A model generated the notes under the pieces. It did no database searches and was not told the DNA's origin. It saw only the letters and a list, made by a program, of their open reading frames with translations. The position numbers and the translations under genes were made by a program. Below are positions 34,199 through 38,649 of a stretch of DNA of 38,649 nt, in pieces. Numbering within the stretch: the first letter of the stretch is position 1; each line of letters opens with the position of its first letter. The DNA comes from Gemmataceae bacterium (GTDB taxonomy: Bacteria; Planctomycetota; Planctomycetia; Gemmatales; Gemmataceae). The stretch covers positions 1 to 38,649 of the forward strand of contig JAQGHQ010000557.1 in assembly GCA_028288765.1 (NCBI GenBank). Reading direction: 5' to 3'.

Positions 34199-35089
34199 GT
34201 GGCTCTAGTCGATGTCAAGCAGCTACTCGATGCGGGCGTCCATTACGGGCACCGGGCCAGCCGGTGGAACCCGAAGATGCGGCCGTACATCTACGGCAAG
34301 CGGAACCTGATTCACATCATCGACTTGCGGGAAACCGTCCGCGGGCTGCTCCGGGCGTACCGGTACCTGTCCCAAGTCGTGGCCCGGGGCGGGCTGGTGA
34401 TGTTCGTCGGGACCAAGCGGCAGGCGAAGGAAGTGGTCGAGCGGGAGGCCCAGCGGGCCGGCATGCCGTTCGTCAGCGAGCGGTGGCTCGGCGGCACCCT
34501 GACCAACTACCGGACCATCCGAAACCGGCTCAAGCGGCTCCAGGAGCTGGAGGCCATGTGGCTCCCGGCCGGCGAGAACGCCAACCGGGTCGACCTGAAC
34601 AGCTACATCGCCGGGATGATGACCGACGCCGGGAAACTGGACCCGAACAAGGCCCCGGACACGTCCGACATCCGGACCCACTCGAAGAAGATGATCTCCA
34701 CCCTGAGCCGGGAGCTGCTCAAGATCCGCCGGAACCTGATGGGCATCCGGGACATGATCAAGCTCCCCGACGCCCTGGTCCTGGTCGGCCCGAACCGCGA
34801 GCACATCGCGGTGAAGGAGGCCAAGCGGATGGGGGTGACGACCATCGCCCTGATCGACACGGACAGCGACCCGGACCCGGTCGACCTGCCGATCCCGGGG
34901 AACGACGACAGCATCCGGTCGATCGAGGTGATCCTGGGCAAGCTGGCCGACGCCTGTCTGGAAGGCCGGGCCGCCCTCCCGCCGGAACAGCAGGGCATGA
35001 TCAAGCCCCGCCAGCAGGCCCCGCGGCAGCAGCCGCAGCCACAGCACGCCGGCGAGCCGAACCCGAATCCGGCCCCGACCGTCGCTTAA
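34199..35089 (+). CDS. rpsB: 30S ribosomal protein S2
   Basis: A 296-residue S2. The start is the GTG at 34199 because a perfect AAGGAGG lies 6 bases upstream and the protein then begins [20 protein letters not shown]. Conserved blocks: [73 protein letters not shown] and [21 protein letters not shown]2 usually has about 230-260 residues. Here about 32 extra residues (about 120-162) lie between KRLQELEAM and [14 protein letters not shown], and the tail is Gln/Pro-rich (from [10 protein letters not shown] onward). S2 sits on the back of the 30S subunit. It heads the operon with tsf and rpsT. Confidence 0.96.
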   Translation: MALVDVKQLLDAGVHYGHRASRWNPKMRPYIYGKRNLIHIIDLRETVRGLLRAYRYLSQVVARGGLVMFVGTKRQAKEVVEREAQRAGMPFVSERWLGGTLTNYRTIRNRLKRLQELEAMWLPAGENANRVDLNSYIAGMMTDAGKLDPNKAPDTSDIRTHSKKMISTLSRELLKIRRNLMGIRDMIKLPDALVLVGPNREHIAVKEAKRMGVTTIALIDTDSDPDPVDLPIPGNDDSIRSIEVILGKLADACLEGRAALPPEQQGMIKPRQQAPRQQPQPQHAGEPNPNPAPTVA

Positions 35090-35180
35090 TATCGTTCCAC
35101 CCTTCCTGGTTCCCGGCCCCGGGTGGCCCGGGTCGCGATCCCCGGCCCGGGGTGGCACCGGTGCCGGGGCTCTGTAATTT

Positions 35181-35194
35181 GAACCTGGAACCTG
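35181..35194. repeat. Short heptamer repeat before tsf
   Basis: GAACCTG repeated twice (35181-35187, 35188-35194) followed by GAC. It ends 22 bases before the tsf start. The rest of the 127-base rpsB-tsf gap contains GC-rich palindromic sequence such as GGCACCGGTGCC. It is the same 7-base period as the larger arrays but only two units. Confidence 0.45.
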
Positions 35195-35216
35195 GACCGA
35201 GGAACCGGAGAGAGTC

Positions 35217-36080
35217 ATGAGCACCGCGATCACCCCGCAGATGGTCAAGCAGCTGCGCGACCGCACCGATCAGCCGATGGGCCTCTGTAAGCAGGCCCTC
35301 GACCAGAACGCCGGCGATATGGATAAGGCGATCGAATGGCTGCGGGCTCAGAATAGCAAGATGGGGGTCAAGCGAGAGGGGAACGAAACCGCCGAGGGGC
35401 GGATCGGGGTGTACGTCGACAACGCCGCGAAGACCGGGGCGATCGTGGAGGTGCGGTGCGAGAGCGCGCCGTCCGCCAAGAGCGACCAGTTCGTCGCCCT
35501 CGCGACCGACCTCGCCCGGTTCGTCGCGACCAAGAACCCGACCGACGTGGCCGGGGCCCTCGCGCAGCCGTTCGCCGGCGGGGCCGCCACCGTCCAGGAC
35601 CGGATCAACGACGTGATCGGGGTGATCCGCGAGAAGATGATCCTGCACCGCTTCCAGCGACTGGAAGGGGGCGTGTACGGGTCGTACGTTCACCACGACG
35701 GGACGGTCGGGGTGCTGCTCGAGTGCAAGGGTGCGGCGGCGAACGACGAGGTCACCCGCGACGTGAGTGCCCACATCGCCGCGCTGAACCCACCGTACAC
35801 CACCACGGCCGACGTCCCGGCTGACATCCTGGCGAAGGAAAAGCAGCTGGTCCTGGCCGACATCCAGAACGACCCGAAGAACGTCGGGAAGCCGGCGAAC
35901 ATCCTCGAGAAGATCGCCGAGGGCAAGCTGAAGACGAAGCTCTCGGAGATCGTGCTGTCCGAGCAGCCGATGGCGAACGTCGGCAAGTACCCGAACACGA
36001 GCGTCGGCCAGGCCCTGAAAAAGGCCGGCCTGGAGCCGGTCAAGTTCGTCCGGTTCAAGGTCGGGGCCGTGACCCTCTGA
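35217..36080 (+). CDS. tsf: Elongation factor Ts
   Basis: A 287-residue EF-Ts; ATG at 35217 with GGAGAG upstream. It exchanges GDP for GTP on EF-Tu. The UBA-like N-terminus is recognisable: VKQLRDRTDQPMGLCKQAL and AGDMDKAIEWLRAQNSK, but the usual TGAGMMDCK segment reads TDQPMGLCK (17-25). The normal ETDFVA block, whose Asp and Phe insert into EF-Tu, is replaced by CESAPSAKSDQF (81-92). The core (EGRIGVYVD, GVYGSYVHHDGTVGVLLEC, ALNPPYTTTADVP) and end (NTSVGQALKKAGLEPVKFVRF) agree with the family. The changes appear to be a lineage feature rather than damage, since the frame is intact. Confidence 0.95.
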   Translation: MSTAITPQMVKQLRDRTDQPMGLCKQALDQNAGDMDKAIEWLRAQNSKMGVKREGNETAEGRIGVYVDNAAKTGAIVEVRCESAPSAKSDQFVALATDLARFVATKNPTDVAGALAQPFAGGAATVQDRINDVIGVIREKMILHRFQRLEGGVYGSYVHHDGTVGVLLECKGAAANDEVTRDVSAHIAALNPPYTTTADVPADILAKEKQLVLADIQNDPKNVGKPANILEKIAEGKLKTKLSEIVLSEQPMANVGKYPNTSVGQALKKAGLEPVKFVRFKVGAVTL

Positions 36081-36199
36081 CCCCGACCGGTCGTCCGATC
36101 GATAACCCCCGGCCCCGGGTTTGATTGCCTGCGGGCCGACCTTACAATTGATCCACGGCCGGCCCCGCCGGCTTACCTTCAACGAACGAGATCCGACCG

Positions 36200-36490
36200 A
36201 TGCCTCATACCCCCAGCGCGTGGAAACGGCTCCGGAAGACGGAGAAGCGGCGGAAGCAGAACCGGACCGTCGCCAAAACCCTGAAGACGAAACGGAAGGC
36301 GGTCGACGCCGCGCTCAAGACCGGCGACGCGGCCAAGGTCGGCGAGGGGTACAAGACCACGCAGGCCGCGCTCGACCGGGCGGCCGACCGGGGCTACATC
36401 CACCCGAACAAGGCCGCCAGGCTGAAGTCCCGGCTCACCAAGCGGATCAAGGCCGCGGCGAGCAAGCCCGCCGCCCCGGCCAAGGGCTGA
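36200..36490 (+). CDS. rpsT: 30S ribosomal protein S20
   Basis: A 96-residue, very basic protein starting at the ATG at 36200. The sequence shows the S20 layout: PSAWKRLRKTEKRRKQNRTV, then KTKRKAVDAALKTGD, and the hallmark DRAADRGYIHPNKAARLKSRL followed by TKRIKAAASK. S20 binds 16S rRNA as three long helices. It follows tsf with a 119-base gap; rpsT behind rpsB-tsf is not the classic arrangement and may be particular to this lineage. A strong terminator follows 31 bases after the stop. Confidence 0.96.
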   Translation: MPHTPSAWKRLRKTEKRRKQNRTVAKTLKTKRKAVDAALKTGDAAKVGEGYKTTQAALDRAADRGYIHPNKAARLKSRLTKRIKAAASKPAAPAKG

Positions 36491-36521
36491 CGGACGAGCC
36501 AGTAGGTGATCGCTATTTATT

Positions 36522-36555
36522 CAAGCCCACCCGTCGAACGGGTGGGCTTGTTCCA
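36522..36555 (+). terminator. Intrinsic terminator of the rpsB-tsf-rpsT operon
   Basis: A perfect 12-bp stem CAAGCCCACCCG (36522-36533) with CGGGTGGGCTTG (36539-36550), 5-base loop, followed by TTCCATTT, a modest T-rich tail. Confidence 0.85.
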
Positions 36556-36613
36556 TTTCCATCTCCGACCTGGGTATGATGAAGCACACCAAATACTCTG
36601 GTCCGGGGCAGTC

Positions 36614-37570
36614 ATGAAGACCTGGGTCAGTCACTCCTCGCCACAAGATCGATTCTCCGGTTGCCTGTTCGGGCTCGCGGTCGGGGACGCGATCGGTGCG
36701 CCTTACGAAGGGCTGACCGGGGCGGACATTTTCTTTCGGTTCGGCTCGCCCGATCAGCTTGTGAAGAACCCCGACGGCGAGGCCCTGTACTACACCGATG
36801 ACACGGAAATGATGATCGGCGTCGCCGAGACGCTTGCCGAATATGGGGTGATCGAGGAACAGGCGTTGTGCCGGGCGTTCGCGAATAACTATCACCCGGA
36901 GCGGGGATACGGTCAGGGGGCACGGAGAATCATCGAACGGATGGTTCGGGGTAAGGACTGGCGGGCACTGGCGAAGACGGTATTTCCCGGCGGGTCATTC
37001 GGTAACGGGGCGGCGATGCGGGTCGCACCCGTCGGCCTCCTGTTCCGCGACAACCTCGACGCTGTGTGGGAGCAGGCTCGGTCGTCCGCTCTCCCGACCC
37101 ACACGCACCCGGTCGGAATTGAGGGAGCACAGGTTCTCGCGGTTGCGGTCGCCCTGGCGTCCCGGGCGGAGACGTTCGACCCCAGAGTGTTCTACCGGGA
37201 GGTGCTCCTCCGTGTACGAACGGAGGAGTTCGGCTGGCACCTTTCCGTCGCGGCAAAACTGCGGGGTGGGGACTCGGTGTCGGGTCTCGGAAGTACTCTT
37301 CACGCGCACCGGTCAGTGGCAACGGCTATCGCGTGCTTCGCCAAGACTCCAGGCGACTTCGAGGCGGCGATCAGTCTCGCGATCAGCCTGGGGGATGATA
37401 CCGACACAGTCGCGGCCATGACCGGGGCCCTCGTCGGGGCTTTCGCAGGGATTGCAGCCGTCCCGGTCCAGTTGATCGAAAAGCTGGAAGACGGGCCGAA
37501 GGGTAAGAGCTACATCGCAGCTCTCGCGACCGAACTTTTCAATCGGTACTCCGCGCACCTCACTCCTTGA
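36614..37570 (+). CDS. ADP-ribosylglycohydrolase family protein
   Basis: A 318-residue protein; start ATG at 36614 with GGGG a few bases upstream (a frame to 36506 has no similarity). The two divalent-metal-binding motifs of the ADPRH family are intact: YYTDDTEMM (60-67) and GDDTDTVAAM (260-269). Others: FSGCLFGLAVGDAIGAPYEG (14-33), GGSFGNGAAMRVAPVGLL and a THTHP segment. Family enzymes cleave ADP-ribose from proteins or other acceptors (DraG, ARH types); the target here is unknown. The stop codon overlaps the end of purQ by 11 bases on the opposite strand. Confidence 0.92.
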   Translation: MKTWVSHSSPQDRFSGCLFGLAVGDAIGAPYEGLTGADIFFRFGSPDQLVKNPDGEALYYTDDTEMMIGVAETLAEYGVIEEQALCRAFANNYHPERGYGQGARRIIERMVRGKDWRALAKTVFPGGSFGNGAAMRVAPVGLLFRDNLDAVWEQARSSALPTHTHPVGIEGAQVLAVAVALASRAETFDPRVFYREVLLRVRTEEFGWHLSVAAKLRGGDSVSGLGSTLHAHRSVATAIACFAKTPGDFEAAISLAISLGDDTDTVAAMTGALVGAFAGIAAVPVQLIEKLEDGPKGKSYIAALATELFNRYSAHLTP

Positions 37571-38333
37571 AGAACTCGACCGCGTTGCGGAACACCTGGA
37601 GCCCTTCGCCCTCGGGCTTGAGCCCGTGGCGGGTCCATTGCGGGTGCTGGGTGGGGAAAATGTGTCGCTCCGGGTGCGGCATGAGCCCGAGGACCCGGCC
37701 GGTCACGTCGCACACCCCGGCGATATCGTCCTGCGACCCGTTCGGGTTCACCGGATAGCCGCCCCGGCGGCCGTCGGCGCTCGCGTACCTGAGCACGACC
37801 TGCCCCGCCTGCGACAGCCCGCGGACGATGTACTCCTTGCGGCAGACGAAGTTCCCCTCGCCGTGCGCGACCGGGACGTGGAGCCGGTCGATGCCTTTCA
37901 GGAACGGGCACCGCCCGGGCGTCGCCTGAAGGTGGACCCACCGGTCCTCGAACTTCCCGGACTCGTTGAAGCCGAGGGTGGCGAGCGGGCCGTCCTCGTC
38001 CGGCGGGATGAGCAGGCCGGCCTTGAGGAGTGTCTGGAACCCGTTGCAGATGCCGAGAATGAGCTTCTCGTCGTCGCGGAACTGACGGAGGGCGTCGGAG
38101 AGGAAGTGCCGGAACTGGAGCGCGAGCACCTTTCCCGCTGCCACGTCGTCGCCGTAGCTGAACCCGCCCGGTACGGCCAGGATCTGCGCCGACTGGAGCT
38201 TGCGGGGGTTCTCGCGGACGGCATTCACGTGGATCCGCTCGACCGTCGCCCCGGCGAGTTCGAACGCGAACGCGGCCTCCTCGTCGCAATTCGCGCCGGG
38301 GGCCCGGAGGACCAGAACGTGGGGGGTAGCCAT
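37560..38333 (-). CDS. purQ: Phosphoribosylformylglycinamidine synthase, glutaminase subunit
   Basis: A 257-residue class I glutamine amidotransferase of purine synthesis, which supplies ammonia for the FGAR to FGAM step. Seen: VLRAPGANCDEEAAFAFELAG (7-27, given in pieces: RAPGANCDEE, AAFAFELAG), VPGGFSYGDDVAAG (54-67), the nucleophile Cys96 in GICNGFQTLL, and His220/Glu222 in LMPHPERH. The partner subunits PurL and PurS are not in the window. ATG at 38333. It converges with the ADP-ribosylglycohydrolase gene, the two stops overlapping by 11 bases, so antisense effects between their 3' ends are possible. Confidence 0.95.
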   Translation of the reverse strand: MATPHVLVLRAPGANCDEEAAFAFELAGATVERIHVNAVRENPRKLQSAQILAVPGGFSYGDDVAAGKVLALQFRHFLSDALRQFRDDEKLILGICNGFQTLLKAGLLIPPDEDGPLATLGFNESGKFEDRWVHLQATPGRCPFLKGIDRLHVPVAHGEGNFVCRKEYIVRGLSQAGQVVLRYASADGRRGGYPVNPNGSQDDIAGVCDVTGRVLGLMPHPERHIFPTQHPQWTRHGLKPEGEGLQVFRNAVEFFKE

Positions 38334-38514
38334 GACGAAAATTCCGAGAAGACAACCGTTTGTGCTTGACGGCCGCGGGAAAGCTCTTCACACTCGTTGT
38401 AACGTCCGGGTGCCCCCCCAACCAGTGGGCATGACGGATCAGCCTGTGGCCGCCACGTCTCGAACGGCCACAAACGGGGGGTCTGGATTCCATTCACATT
38501 TTTCCCCTGGCATG

Positions 38515-38543
38515 TTGACAGTCGGGGGGGCCGTCCTTAAGAT
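38515..38543 (+). promoter_or_regulatory. Near-consensus sigma70 promoter (predicted rRNA operon)
   Basis: TTGACA (38515-38520, all six consensus bases), a 17-base spacer, then TAAGAT (38538-38543, four of six). Transcription would start near 38550 and run to the right, out of the window. It is the strongest promoter-like match here. Confidence 0.72.
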
Positions 38544-38622
38544 TCCCATACCACTGCAACGCAGCGGTTGCGAGCGACGACGAGAAGCCGGAAACGGTTT
38601 TTCTTCAAAGCTCATCACAGGT

Positions 38623-38635
38623 GGGTCTTTGACAA
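38623..38635 (+). promoter_or_regulatory. boxA-like antitermination element
   Basis: GGGTCTTTGACAA, close to the rRNA-leader boxA core (TGCTCTTTAACAA in E. coli), about 75 bases after the predicted transcription start and followed by AGTGGGAGTGTGGAA. Together with the upstream promoter this points to an rRNA operon whose 16S gene begins past the edge. Confidence 0.6.
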
Positions 38636-38649
38636 GTGGGAGTGTGGAA

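Larger units (their letters stand above)
38334..38649. other. Right-end gap: purQ upstream region and start of a new transcript
   Basis: 316 bases to the window end with no coding frame that looks real. The left half (to about 38510) should hold the purQ promoter on the minus strand, but I see no clear boxes. The right part carries the promoter and boxA-like element listed separately, and its sequence becomes AT-richer near the end. Confidence 0.7.

Overview
The window reads as chromosomal DNA of a planctomycete, most likely a Gemmata-like (Gemmataceae) organism. The base composition is GC-rich throughout, with G or C in most third codon positions. Several families that are typical of, or expanded in, Planctomycetes occur together: DUF1501, a DUF1559 prepilin-like protein, a TIGR03067 protein, a TIGR02603-type haem-binding C-terminus, a cytosolic Hanks-type kinase and a CRTAC1/ASPIC-UnbV protein. 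The taxonomic call is inference from family content; no marker gene was compared.

Layout, left to right. 1-6260: the end of a DUF1501 gene (cut by the window edge), a MutS2 that lacks its Smr domain (-), a TIGR03067 secreted protein (-), a ThiO-like FAD oxidase, an 87-residue orphan and a GIY-YIG domain protein. 6278-12778: a leftward tripartite efflux operon, TolC-like lipoprotein, DUF2314 lipoprotein, periplasmic adaptor and HME-type RND pump, interrupted by two different intergenic repeats. 12970-19061: a rightward run of PepSY-like secreted protein, aldose 1-epimerase, Ser/Thr kinase, 6-phosphofructokinase and an RlmI-type rRNA methyltransferase. 19150-21229: a sulfotransferase and malate dehydrogenase (-). 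21482-28274: a rightward block of mainly exported proteins: a small secreted protein, DUF1559, a lipoprotein overlapping a double carboxymuconolactone-decarboxylase-like protein, an EF-hand/deiodinase-like fusion and a CRTAC1 protein. 28275-33914: a repeat-rich gap, tRNA-Leu(UAG), PhzF-like protein (-), a 1001-residue sugar-dehydrogenase/multihaem fusion, an SSAT-like acetyltransferase, and a HisA-related protein (-). 33939-36555: a translation operon, promoter, long leader, rpsB, tsf, rpsT and a strong terminator. 36614-38333: an ADP-ribosylglycohydrolase and, convergent and overlapping by 11 bases, purQ. The last 140 bases carry the best sigma70-type promoter of the window followed by a boxA-like element, so I predict that an rRNA operon begins just past the right edge.

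Most of the window is core metabolism and planctomycete accessory genes rather than a defence island or a mobile element. I found no CRISPR array, phage, transposase or obvious new multi-gene system. The most unusual signals are (i) arrays of 7-base tandem repeats at four places, two of them arranged as inverted pairs beside stop codons and one read in frame inside mutS2; (ii) a perfect 21-base inverted repeat whose two arms supply the TAG stop codons of two convergent genes; (iii) altered signature residues or insertions in core proteins (EF-Ts, S2, phosphofructokinase, MutS2); and (iv) the EF-hand/deiodinase-like fusion.
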